Part shown: positions 16,774 to 24,986 of the stretch, piece after piece
Numbering within the stretch: the first letter of the stretch is position 1
Layout: the number at the start of each line of letters is the position of its first letter
From: CBDFHJ01 sp965247635
Lineage (GTDB): Bacteria; Chloroflexota; Dehalococcoidia; Lucifugimonadales; Australimonadaceae
Assembly (NCBI GenBank): GCA_965247635.1
Contig: CBDFHJ010000010.1
Location: forward strand, 1 to 64,000
Length of the DNA stretch: 64,000 bases
Direction: 5' to 3'
Program-made: the position numbers and the translations under genes
Notes under the pieces: model-generated
The model's input: only the letters and a program-made list of their open reading frames with translations
Told to the model about the DNA's origin: nothing
The model's database searches: none

Positions 16774-17095
16774 ATCCATGAGAGGGTACAGGAATCTTGA
16801 TTCCTGGCCGGGGGTCGAAGGGGGTGTCCCCCTTCATTCAAAAAGGTAACGAGGGCGGAGCGGGTGGGAGCGACGACGCCCGCTATGTAAGCCGCCCCCC
16901 TGGTGGCGACGTTGTCGCGACGGCTAACGGGTGAGCGTAGAATAAAGCGGGCATTGTCATTCTGATCCTTTCACTTTGTCATTCCGAAGGAGCGAAGCAA
17001 CTGAGGAATCTCGTGCAGGGTAAACTCCGCGGAGAATCTCTGAGGAGTAGGGTGAGAGACCCTTCGCTCCTCTCAGGGTGACAAAAGGCAAGAGT
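16774..17095. repeat. Repeat-filled gap between trpE remnant and trpG
   Basis: The gap holds small inverted repeats (AGGAATC/GATTCCT; GGGGGTGTCCCCC), and from about 16957 a copy of the dispersed element with ends GTCATTCTGA / GTCATTCCGA and GAGACCCTTC...AGGGTGACA. The last part of that repeat touches the trpG start region. No gene is seen. Confidence 0.6.
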
Positions 17096-17659
17096 ATGGT
17101 CCTGCTCATCGACAACTACGATAGCTTCACCTACAACCTCTACCAGTACCTGAGCGAGCTGGGCGCTGACGTGCGGGTGGTCCGTAACGACGCCGTCACC
17201 TTGGAGGAGATCGAGTCCATGGCGCCGGAGAGGATCGTCATCTCCCCCGGGCCGTGCACGCCCGCCGAGGCCGGCATCTCTACGGAAGTAGTCCGTCGCT
17301 TCGGCCCCACGGTGCCACTGCTGGGAGTGTGTCTCGGTCACCAGTGCATCGGCGTGGCCTACGGCGCCACCGTGGCGGGCGCGGGCGAGATCGTTCACGG
17401 CAAGACCAGCGTCATCAGTCAAGACGGGCAGGGCGTGTTCGCCGGCCTGCCTAACCCGTTGGAGGGGATGCGCTACCACTCCCTGGCCGTGCTTCCGGAC
17501 ACGGTCCCCGATGAGCTGGAGGTAACCGCCAGGACGGAGAGCGGCGTCGTCATGGGCGTACGGCACCGCCGCCACCCGGTGGAGGGCGTCCAGTTCCACC
17601 CGGAGTCCATCGTGACCCAGAGCGACAAGGAGCTACTGCGGAACTTCCTAGAGCGGTGA
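17096..17659 (+). CDS. trpG: Anthranilate synthase component II (glutamine amidotransferase)
   Basis: 187 residues of a class I glutamine amidotransferase, supplying ammonia from glutamine to TrpE for anthranilate synthesis. The nucleophile lies in GVCLGHQ (about residue 78) and the His-Glu pair in QFHPES near the C-terminus. The N-terminal LLIDNYDSFTYNLYQYL is typical. I prefer ATG 17096 over GTG 17078 because the earlier start falls in the end of a dispersed repeat. trpD follows after about 38 bases. With trpE truncated its partner may be missing. Confidence 0.93.
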   Translation: MVLLIDNYDSFTYNLYQYLSELGADVRVVRNDAVTLEEIESMAPERIVISPGPCTPAEAGISTEVVRRFGPTVPLLGVCLGHQCIGVAYGATVAGAGEIVHGKTSVISQDGQGVFAGLPNPLEGMRYHSLAVLPDTVPDELEVTARTESGVVMGVRHRRHPVEGVQFHPESIVTQSDKELLRNFLER

Positions 17660-17697
17660 AAGTAGACGGCGGGCGATAACTAAGGCAGGAGGAAGGC

Positions 17698-18711
17698 GTG
17701 GTCCAAGCGGGTATCCAAGCCCTGGTCGGCGGTAGGTCCTTGACCCAGGACGAGGCGGCGGCCGCCGCCGAGGAGATCATGGCAGGCGACGCAACGCCCG
17801 CCCAGATCGCCGGCTTCCTGGTGGCCCTTCGGCTCCGGGGGGAGACGGCTGAGGAGATGGCCGGTATGGCCAAGACCATGCGGGCCAAGGCGCTGTCCGT
17901 GCCCGTCGAGGGCCAGGTGGTGGACGTGGTGGGCACCGGCGGCGACGCCATGGGCACCTTCAACATCTCCACGGCGGCGGCTTTCGTGGCTGCCGCGGCC
18001 GGGGTGCGCGTCGCCAAGCACGGCAACCGCGCGGCGTCGGGATCCGTGGGCAGCGCCGACATCCTCGAGGCCAACGGTGTGAAGCTCGAGCTGAGCCCGG
18101 ATAGCGTGAAGCGGTGCATCGACGAGGTGGGCGTGGGCTTCATGTTCGCCCAAGCCTTCCATCCGGCCATGCGTTTCGCCGCCGCGCCCCGGCGTGAGCT
18201 GGGGGTCCGCACGGTGTTCAACATCCTGGGCCCGCTCACCAACCCGGCGGGCGCCCGCTATCAAGTTATCGGAGCGCCCAGCGAAGAGGTCGCCGAGAAG
18301 ATGGCCCAGGTCCTGCGGATTTTGGGCACCGCCCACTCGTGGGTCGTCCACGGGGGCGACGGCATGGACGAGATCACCACCACGCGGGAGACCGCGGTGT
18401 GGGAGGTTCGTGGAGACCACCTGCGTCGGTACGAGATCACGCCGGAGAACGTCGGCGTCCGCAAGGCGTCCCTGGCGGAGCTCCAAGCCGCTGGGCAGGA
18501 CGGCTACGCCGCCATGTTCTCGCAAGCGCTCGGCCGTGAGGAGTGCGCCCCGAGGGATATCGTGGTGCTCAACGCCGCCGCCGCCCTGGTGGTAGCGGAC
18601 GCGGTCCCGGACCTGCGCGCCGGCGTTGGCATCGCCCGGGACGCCGTCGACAGCGGCGCGGCCCTGGACAAGCTGCACCAGCTGGCCCGGCTCAGCCAGA
18701 CACTTAGCTAG
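17698..18711 (+). CDS. trpD: Anthranilate phosphoribosyltransferase
   Basis: 337 residues, the normal length. It transfers phosphoribose from PRPP to anthranilate, the second step of the tryptophan pathway. GTGGDAMGTFNIST (about residues 79-92) is the PRPP-binding glycine-rich loop, and KHGNRAASGSVGSADILEA follows the usual pattern. GTG 17698 is preceded by AGGAGGAAGG. It lies between trpG and the small gene before trpC. Confidence 0.95.
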   Translation: MVQAGIQALVGGRSLTQDEAAAAAEEIMAGDATPAQIAGFLVALRLRGETAEEMAGMAKTMRAKALSVPVEGQVVDVVGTGGDAMGTFNISTAAAFVAAAAGVRVAKHGNRAASGSVGSADILEANGVKLELSPDSVKRCIDEVGVGFMFAQAFHPAMRFAAAPRRELGVRTVFNILGPLTNPAGARYQVIGAPSEEVAEKMAQVLRILGTAHSWVVHGGDGMDEITTTRETAVWEVRGDHLRRYEITPENVGVRKASLAELQAAGQDGYAAMFSQALGREECAPRDIVVLNAAAALVVADAVPDLRAGVGIARDAVDSGAALDKLHQLARLSQTLS

Positions 18712-18719
18712 GGTGTGTC

Positions 18720-18826
18720 CATTGTCATTCTGAGTCCGGATGCAATCGGGACGAAGAATCTCTCGGAGCAGCGAGAAGTGAGAGACCCTTCCCCCGATAA
18801 ATCAGGGTCAGGGTGACAGAGTGGAG
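18720..18826. repeat. Dispersed intergenic repeat (CATTCTGAG...GGGTGACA family)
   Basis: The copy begins GTCATTCTGAGTCC and ends with GAGACCCTTCCCCC and CAGGGTGACAG. Inside, GGATGCAATCGGGAC is shared with the copy at 26.2 kb. The ends are roughly complementary, suggesting a MITE-like hairpin element. Confidence 0.65.
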
Positions 18827-18852
18827 TAACCTACAATGGAGCCACGGGTGGT

Positions 18853-19179
18853 ATGACAGTTCGCGTCCTTATAACTCTTGAAGGCGGGGAACATCGTGTC
18901 CACCTACGCGGTGACCTTAGTGAAGTATCCCAACTCGCCGAAATTACTAAGTCGCACCTTTTCCTTCGGAATACTACGGCTGTAGCGTCCGGGCCAGAAA
19001 AACATTGGCGGGAGATCGAAGCATCGTGGAGGAACAACGGCAGTGCATTGGCGCTCAACGCGCTCAGTCTGATAAGGGATGAGCGCCGTGACCACCTTCT
19101 CAAACATCCAGACTGCGCTTACCGCAACCCCGGAGAAGGAAGGCCCAAGAGAGAGAGTAAGAAGGGAGACCTACCATGA
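18853..19179 (+). CDS. Hypothetical protein inside the trp operon
   Basis: A 108-residue frame from ATG 18853 whose stop overlaps the trpC start (ATGA). The first 85 residues look like a folded protein (VRVLITLEGGEHRVHLRGDL); the tail is lysine/arginine-rich and corresponds to the trpC ribosome-binding region. Codon usage has lower third-position GC than the flanking trp genes, suggesting transfer, or that it is not coding. I do not recognise a family. It might be a recent insertion between trpD and trpC that arrived with the neighbouring repeat. Confidence 0.4.
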   Translation: MTVRVLITLEGGEHRVHLRGDLSEVSQLAEITKSHLFLRNTTAVASGPEKHWREIEASWRNNGSALALNALSLIRDERRDHLLKHPDCAYRNPGEGRPKRESKKGDLP

Positions 19180-19970
19180 CCACCGGCACGATTCTGGACA
19201 CCATCCTGGAGTACAAGCGCGTCGAGGTGGAGCGCCACCGGCGCGAGGTACCCCTACCCCAGCTGGAGGCCCAAGTGAAGGAGGTGGCCCCGCCGCTCAA
19301 CTTCTCCGGGGCGTTGCTGGGAGACCGGGTGCGCCTCATCGCCGAAGTGAAGAAGGCGTCGCCTTCCGCGGGGCTCATCGCGCCGGAGTTCGACCCGGTG
19401 GCGCTGGCCACGACCTACTCTGACAACGGCGCCGCCGCCATCTCCGTGCTGACGGAGGTTGACCACTTTCAGGGCAGCCTTGCGGACATGGAGGCGGTGA
19501 AGCGGGTGTCGGGGCCCAAGAACGTGCCGGTGCTGCGTAAGGACTTTCTGTACGACCCCTACCAGCTCTACGAGGCACGCGTCCACGGCGCCGACGCGGC
19601 GCTGCTCATCGTGGCCATGCTCGAACCGTCGCAGCTCAAAGAGATGATGGCCGTGGCGAAAAGCATCTGGCTTCAGGTCCTGGTGGAGGTGCACAAGCGT
19701 GAGGAGCTGGACGTGGCCCTGGAGGCGGAGGCCGAGATCATCGGGGTCAACCACCGCGACCTGAAGACGTTCAAGGTGGACACGTCTCTGTCAGTCCAGT
19801 TGAGACCCCTGGTTCCGCCAGGAAAGGTAATGGTGGCTGAGAGCGGCATCCGCTCCGCGGACGACGTACGGCCCCTGAAGGAGGCGGGCGTCAACGCCAT
19901 TCTGGTAGGCGAGGCCGTCATGACGGCGCCCGATATCGCCGCCAAGGTACAGGAGTTTTCGAGCGTTTAG
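19176..19970 (+). CDS. trpC: Indole-3-glycerol phosphate synthase
   Basis: 264 residues, a TIM barrel closing the indole ring in tryptophan synthesis. Family motifs include IAEVKKASPSAG (about residues 54-65), VLRKDFLYDPYQ (about 119-130), GVNHRDLKTF and a VAESGIRSADDV segment near the C-terminus. ATG 19176 has GGGAG upstream. trpF follows after 9 bases, so they are co-transcribed. Confidence 0.96.
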   Translation: MTTGTILDTILEYKRVEVERHRREVPLPQLEAQVKEVAPPLNFSGALLGDRVRLIAEVKKASPSAGLIAPEFDPVALATTYSDNGAAAISVLTEVDHFQGSLADMEAVKRVSGPKNVPVLRKDFLYDPYQLYEARVHGADAALLIVAMLEPSQLKEMMAVAKSIWLQVLVEVHKREELDVALEAEAEIIGVNHRDLKTFKVDTSLSVQLRPLVPPGKVMVAESGIRSADDVRPLKEAGVNAILVGEAVMTAPDIAAKVQEFSSV

Positions 19971-19979
19971 GGGAACGGC

Positions 19980-20690
19980 ATGACCCACGTACAGATCTGC
20001 GGATTTCAGCGCGCCGAGGATGTGCTGGTGGCTGCCGAGGCTGGGGCCGAAGCTATCGGCTTGGTCTTTGTGCCATCGGCCCGTCGCCGGCTGGCCGTTG
20101 AGCAGGCGGAGAAGGTCCTGGCCGAGTTCAAGGGCCAGTGGGGCGAACGGCCCATGCCCCGGTGGTTCGGCCTCTTCGCCGACCAGCCGGTGGACGAGGT
20201 CAACGGTATCGCCACGCGGCTGGGGCTGGACGCCGTCCAGCTCTGCGGCGACGAGGGGATGGGCTACTGTCAGGAGATGGCAGTCCCCCTCGCCAAGGTC
20301 ATAGCCGTGGACTCGTCGCTACCCCAGGCGGTCATCCTGCCCAAGCTCATGACGTTGCTGCAGCGCCACACGCTGGCGGGCCACGAGCTCGTCCTCGACA
20401 CCTTCGTCCAGGGCGCCCATGGGGGCACTGGTCAGAGCTTCGACTGGCGCTTGGCCGCCGAGCTCGCCCAGGTGTTCAAATTCAGCCTGGCGGGAGGTCT
20501 GCGGCCGGAGAACGTGGAGGAGGCGGTGCGATTGGTACGGCCGTGGGGTGTCGATACGTCCAGCGGCGTCGAGACCGATGGTCAAAAGGACCCTGCAAGG
20601 CTCCGTGCCTTCGTGGAAACGGTGCACAGGGCGGACCAGGCCATGGCGCCAAAGGGGTTGCGTGCCCTCCTCCGCAGGGGCCGCCGATGA
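19980..20690 (+). CDS. trpF: Phosphoribosylanthranilate isomerase
   Basis: 236 residues, the third-step isomerase of the tryptophan pathway. QICGFQRAEDVLVAAEAGAEAIGLVF opens it and corresponds to KICG in the family, with Q in place of the usual K. DAVQLCGDE and the C-terminal GVDTSSGVETDGQKD are diagnostic. The stop overlaps the trpB start (ATGA), so translation is coupled. The length is slightly above average owing to the C-terminal tail. Confidence 0.93.
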   Translation: MTHVQICGFQRAEDVLVAAEAGAEAIGLVFVPSARRRLAVEQAEKVLAEFKGQWGERPMPRWFGLFADQPVDEVNGIATRLGLDAVQLCGDEGMGYCQEMAVPLAKVIAVDSSLPQAVILPKLMTLLQRHTLAGHELVLDTFVQGAHGGTGQSFDWRLAAELAQVFKFSLAGGLRPENVEEAVRLVRPWGVDTSSGVETDGQKDPARLRAFVETVHRADQAMAPKGLRALLRRGRR

Positions 20691-21886
20691 GCGGTACTCC
20701 TGTGTACCCGGACCGGCACGGCCGCTTTGGCCCCTACGGTGGCCAGTTCGTCCCCGAGACGGTCATGCCGGCGGTGGGCGAGCTGGTCGAAGCGTACGCC
20801 GCCGCTAAGGAGGATGCCGCCTTTCAGGAGGAGCTGGCGGGGCTCCTGACGAACTACGCGGGCCGCCCGACGCCCCTGTACCACGCCGCGCGGCTCACCG
20901 AATGGGCGGGCGGGGCGCGCATCTACCTCAAGCGGGAGGACCTGGCCCACACCGGGGCCCACAAGATCAACAACGCCCTGGGCCAAGCACTGCTGGCCAA
21001 GCGTATGGGCAAGCAGCGCATCGTGGCCGAGACGGGGGCCGGGCAGCACGGCGTGGCCACCGCCACGGTCTGCGCCATGCTGGCCCTGGAGTGCGTGGTC
21101 TACATGGGCACCGAGGATATGCGGCGGCAAGCGTCGAACGTGTACCGCACGCGTATGCTGGGCGCCGAGGTGCGTCCGGTGGAGTCGGGGAGCAGGACCC
21201 TGAAGGACGCCATCAGCGAGTCCATCCGTGACTGGGTCACCAACGTGGACACCACCCACTACCTCATCGGAAGCGTGGTAGGCCCCCACCCCTATCCGGC
21301 GATGGTGCGCGATTTCCAGTCGGTCATCGGACGAGAGGCAAGAGAGCAGATGCTGGAAGCCACCGGAGCCCTGCCCCACTACGCGGTTGCCTGCGTGGGC
21401 GGCGGGTCCAACGCCCTGGGGCTCTTCCATCCGTTTCTTCAGGACGCGGAGGTGCGGCTGGTAGGAGTGGAGGCCGGCGGGGAGGGTCTGGACACCGGGA
21501 AGCACGCCGCCAGCCTGGAGGCCGGCCGGCTGGGTGTTCTCCACGGCTCCATGTCCTACCTGATGCAAGACGCTGAAGGCCAGATCATGGCCACCCATAG
21601 CGTCTCCGCGGGGCTGGACTACCCCGGCGTCGGTCCGGAGCACGCCTGGCTGAAGGACGCCGAACGGGCCACCTACGTGAACGCTACCGACGACCAGGCG
21701 GTGGCCGCCTTCAAGTTGCTCTCCGAGTTGGAGGGCATCATCCCCGCCTTGGAGCCCGCCCACGCCCTGGCGTACGTGACCAACGAGCTGGCACCGGCGC
21801 TTCCGCAGGAGCAGGCAGTGCTGGTCTGCCTCAGTGGACGGGGCGACAAGGATATCGACACCATTATGGAGCTGGACCAGGGATAA
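20687..21886 (+). CDS. trpB: Tryptophan synthase beta chain
   Basis: 399 residues, a PLP enzyme condensing indole with serine. The PLP lysine lies in HTGAHKINN (about residue 93), and GGGSNALGLFHPF binds the cofactor phosphate. The start is ATG 20687, beginning SGTPVYPDRHGRFGPYGGQF; the open frame reaches much further upstream but only as a shadow of trpF. The alpha subunit gene trpA is not here but 26 kb away on the other strand. Confidence 0.96.
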   Translation: MSGTPVYPDRHGRFGPYGGQFVPETVMPAVGELVEAYAAAKEDAAFQEELAGLLTNYAGRPTPLYHAARLTEWAGGARIYLKREDLAHTGAHKINNALGQALLAKRMGKQRIVAETGAGQHGVATATVCAMLALECVVYMGTEDMRRQASNVYRTRMLGAEVRPVESGSRTLKDAISESIRDWVTNVDTTHYLIGSVVGPHPYPAMVRDFQSVIGREAREQMLEATGALPHYAVACVGGGSNALGLFHPFLQDAEVRLVGVEAGGEGLDTGKHAASLEAGRLGVLHGSMSYLMQDAEGQIMATHSVSAGLDYPGVGPEHAWLKDAERATYVNATDDQAVAAFKLLSELEGIIPALEPAHALAYVTNELAPALPQEQAVLVCLSGRGDKDIDTIMELDQG

Positions 21887-22090
21887 GGACGCGGGGCCCC
21901 TGTTACAGTGGATGGGGTCCTAAGCAGGGTTAACCATCGGTGGGTTTGACCCGCCAGCCGCGCATCCAATAAAGTCTTATCTACAAGGGCCCTCCCTGCA
22001 CATGCGTTGGCTTTTGCCGTGTCGGAGGGGGGCTGTACTGCTTACAGGCCCCGCGCTTGATGCCCGCCGCTTGAACAAAGATGGAGGACG

Positions 22091-23218
22091 ATGAAGATCG
22101 GGGTGCCGTCGGAGACCGCCGAGGGGGAGCGCCGCGTGGCGCTGACTCCGGATGTGGCCGCCAAACTGGTGGGGTCCGGTCTCGACGTGCTGGTGCAAGC
22201 CGGCGCGGGAGACGGGTCGTTTCACTCCGACTCAGAGTACCAAGAGGCGGGCGCAACGATAGTGAATGCAGCCGCCAAACTCCTTGGCGAGGCGGATGTG
22301 GTGCTGAAGGTGCAGAAGCCGACGACCGAGGAGGTGGGGCAGATGCGCGAGGGGGCTGGCCTCATCAGCTTCCTCTACCCCAGCTCGAACGTTGACTTGG
22401 TGAAGCTGCTGGCGGAGCGTCGCATCACGAGCTTCAGCTTGGATTCCATACCCCGCGTTGCGCGCGCCCAGAGCATGGACGCGCTCAGCTCGATGAGCTC
22501 CATCGCTGGGTACGAAGCGGTGCTGATTGGGGCGGGTGTTCTTGGGAAGTACCTGCCCATGATGACCACGGCGGCGGGCACCGTGCCACCCGCCAGGGTG
22601 TTGGTGCTCGGCGCGGGCGTAGCCGGGCTGCAGGCCATCGCCACGGCCAGGAGGCTAGGGGCGGTAGTGGAAGCCTACGACGTGCGACCCGCGGTCAAGG
22701 AGCAGGTGGAAAGCCTCGGCGCCGAGTTCATCGAGGTCGCCGAAGTGGAGGAAGCGGAAAGCGCCGGCGGTTACGCTCGACAGCTCGACCAGGACACGCA
22801 GCAGCGTCAGCGGGAGCTACTCCAGACGCACCTCCACGCCGCCGATATCGTGATCACCACGGCGCTGGTGCCTGGAAGGCCCGCCCCGGTGCTCCTGACC
22901 AAGGAGTCGGTGAGCGAGATGCGGGCGGGGTCTGTGATCGTGGACATCGCCGCCGAGGCTGGCGGCAACTGCGAGCTGACCGAGCCGGGCAAGCAGGTGG
23001 TCCGGGAGGGCGTCATCATCTGCGGCCCGCTCAACCTGGCTAGCGAATTGCCGGTGCACGCCAGCCAGCTCTACGCCCGGAACGTCTCGAACCTGCTCCA
23101 ACACCTGTTGAAAGACGGGGAGCTAGTCGTGGACCTCGACGACTCGATTACGGGTGGGTGCTGCATAACCCACGAAGGGGCCGTTGTCCACGAGGCTACG
23201 AAGGCGTTGGTTAGCTAG
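22091..23218 (+). CDS. pntAA: NAD(P) transhydrogenase subunit alpha, part 1
   Basis: 375 residues: the soluble NAD(H)-binding domain I of proton-translocating transhydrogenase, related to alanine dehydrogenase. MKIGVPSETAEGERRVALTP opens it, RVLVLGAGVAGLQAIATARR (about 172-191) is the dinucleotide fold, and EAYDVRPAVKEQVESLGAEF follows. It works with pntAB and pntB in the membrane, transferring hydride from NADH to NADP using the proton gradient. ATG 22091 follows GGAGG. The split alpha subunit is the arrangement seen in many non-enterobacterial genomes. The 204 bases upstream hold no gene. Confidence 0.95.
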   Translation: MKIGVPSETAEGERRVALTPDVAAKLVGSGLDVLVQAGAGDGSFHSDSEYQEAGATIVNAAAKLLGEADVVLKVQKPTTEEVGQMREGAGLISFLYPSSNVDLVKLLAERRITSFSLDSIPRVARAQSMDALSSMSSIAGYEAVLIGAGVLGKYLPMMTTAAGTVPPARVLVLGAGVAGLQAIATARRLGAVVEAYDVRPAVKEQVESLGAEFIEVAEVEEAESAGGYARQLDQDTQQRQRELLQTHLHAADIVITTALVPGRPAPVLLTKESVSEMRAGSVIVDIAAEAGGNCELTEPGKQVVREGVIICGPLNLASELPVHASQLYARNVSNLLQHLLKDGELVVDLDDSITGGCCITHEGAVVHEATKALVS

Positions 23219-23274
23219 TCGTGAGGGTGATTCACAGGCAGACGGAGTAGTCCCTCCGTAAGGGAGCGAGAGAT

Positions 23275-23571
23275 ATGGAAGGCGAGCTGATCTTCGCGCT
23301 ATGGCTCTTTGTTCTGGCCATCTTCGTGGGCTTCGAAATCATCACGAAGGTGCCCCCGCTGCTCCACACGCCGCTGATGTCGGGCGCCAACGCCATATCG
23401 GGGATCACCTTGGTGGGCGCGGTGCTGGTCGGTGGCGTCGCCGTCGCTTCCTCCAGCAGCATTCTGGGCCTGGTGGCGGTGGCCATGGCGACCATGAACG
23501 TGGTCGGGGGCTTCCTGGTGACCGACCGCATGCTGCGGATGTTCAAGCGAAGTTCCGAGGACCGGAGCTAG
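23275..23571 (+). CDS. pntAB: NAD(P) transhydrogenase subunit alpha, part 2 (membrane)
   Basis: 98 residues with three hydrophobic segments, corresponding to the membrane part of PntA. EIITKVPPLLHTPLMSGANA (about residues 20-39) is the conserved family sequence. It lies 56 bases after pntAA and 10 bases before pntB, on the same strand. Confidence 0.93.
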   Translation: MEGELIFALWLFVLAIFVGFEIITKVPPLLHTPLMSGANAISGITLVGAVLVGGVAVASSSSILGLVAVAMATMNVVGGFLVTDRMLRMFKRSSEDRS

Positions 23572-23581
23572 CGGATGCACC

Positions 23582-24979
23582 ATGCTTGACGCGCCAGCCT
23601 ACATCGAGTCCGCGTACCTGGTCAGTGCGGTCCTCTTCGTACTGGGCATCAGGCGGCTCAGCTCTCCAGCCACGGCCAGGTCGGGCAACGCTATCGCCGC
23701 GGCGGGAATGCTCGTCGCCATCGCAGCCACGCTGTTCAACGAGGAGATCGTCACCTACTGGACCATCGCCATCGGCATCGCGGTCGGTGCGGTCCTGGGC
23801 GGGCTGCTAGCCCGGACCATTCGTATGACGGCCATGCCGCAGATGGTGGCCTCTTTCAACGGGCTTGGGGGCGGTGCGTCCGCCCTGATAGCGACCGGTG
23901 AGTTCCTTCGGCTGAGCGACCTTGGCGACGGCATCAGCGTCGAGACCCTGCTCACCATCGCCTTCGGGTCCTTGGTGGGCGTCGTGACCCTCTTCGGCAG
24001 CCTGGTGGCCGTGGGCAAGCTCCAGGGATTCGTGCGGGACCGTCCGGTCACCTACCCGCTCCAAAAGAGCCTCAACCTGCTGATATTCCTGGCTATTCTG
24101 GCTCTGGCCGGCTATCTGGTGGCGGCCGACGCGAGCCTGCCGGTGCTGGTGGCCATCCTGCTGCTGGCCACGCTGCTGGGAGTGCTTCTGGTGCTGCCCA
24201 TCGGTGGGGCCGACATGCCGGTGGTGATCTCCTTGCTCAACTCCTACTCGGGCATAGCCGCGTCGGCGGCTGGGTTTGTGCTGGACAACACCGTGCTGAT
24301 CATCAGCGGGGCTCTGGTGGGCGCGGCGGGCCTCATCCTGACGCGCATCATGTCCAAGGCCATGAACCGCTCCCTAGTCAACGTCCTCTTCGGCGCGGTC
24401 GGCGCCGTGGCCGCCGGAGCGCGTCCGGGGGCGTCGGACGACAAGGTAGCCCGATCCGTCACGGCGGACGAGGTCGCCATCATCCTGGGGTTCGCTCGCT
24501 CGGTGATCTTTGTTCCCGGCTACGGCCTGGCGGTGGCCCAGGCGCAGCACGGGGTGTCGGAGCTGGCCACGGCGCTTCGGGCCAGGGGGACCACGGTAAA
24601 GTACGCTATCCACCCGGTGGCGGGCCGAATGCCTGGCCACATGAACGTGCTCCTGGCCGAGGCCAAGGTGCCCTACGACGAGCTGTACGACCTAGACGAG
24701 GTCAACCCCGAGTTCGATCGTGCTGACGTCGCCGTCGTCATCGGCGCCAACGACGTGACCAACCCCGACGCCAGGAACATGGCCGACAGCCCCCTCTACG
24801 GGATGCCCATCCTCAACGTGGACCAGGCGGCCAGTGTAGTGATCATCAAGCGAAGTCTCAGCCCAGGGTTCGCCGGGGTGGACAACCCTCTCTTCTATCT
24901 TCCCAAGACCATGATGTTTTTCTCCGACGCCCGAAAGGCCGTTACCGAGCTGGTGGCCGCCGTCAAGGAGATGGAGTAG
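23582..24979 (+). CDS. pntB: NAD(P) transhydrogenase subunit beta
   Basis: 465 residues. The N-terminal two thirds are membrane helices; the C-terminal domain binds NADP(H). Diagnostic sequences are FIPGYGLAVAQAQH-like FVPGYGLAVAQAQHGV (about 310-325), HPVAGRMPGHMNVLLAEA and VVIGANDVTNPDARN. It completes the pump with pntAA and pntAB. A YchF-like GTPase gene starts 7 bases downstream. Confidence 0.96.
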   Translation: MLDAPAYIESAYLVSAVLFVLGIRRLSSPATARSGNAIAAAGMLVAIAATLFNEEIVTYWTIAIGIAVGAVLGGLLARTIRMTAMPQMVASFNGLGGGASALIATGEFLRLSDLGDGISVETLLTIAFGSLVGVVTLFGSLVAVGKLQGFVRDRPVTYPLQKSLNLLIFLAILALAGYLVAADASLPVLVAILLLATLLGVLLVLPIGGADMPVVISLLNSYSGIAASAAGFVLDNTVLIISGALVGAAGLILTRIMSKAMNRSLVNVLFGAVGAVAAGARPGASDDKVARSVTADEVAIILGFARSVIFVPGYGLAVAQAQHGVSELATALRARGTTVKYAIHPVAGRMPGHMNVLLAEAKVPYDELYDLDEVNPEFDRADVAVVIGANDVTNPDARNMADSPLYGMPILNVDQAASVVIIKRSLSPGFAGVDNPLFYLPKTMMFFSDARKAVTELVAAVKEME

Positions 24980-24986
24980 ACCTGCC

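Noticed and set aside
17078..17095. GTG 17078 as trpG start
   Set aside because: It lies in the tail of a dispersed repeat (AGGGTGACA) and adds residues not typical of TrpG; ATG 17096 fits the family.
20138..20686. Long N-terminal extension of trpB
   Set aside because: It is the out-of-frame shadow of trpF; TrpB sequence starts at ATG 20687, which overlaps the trpF stop.
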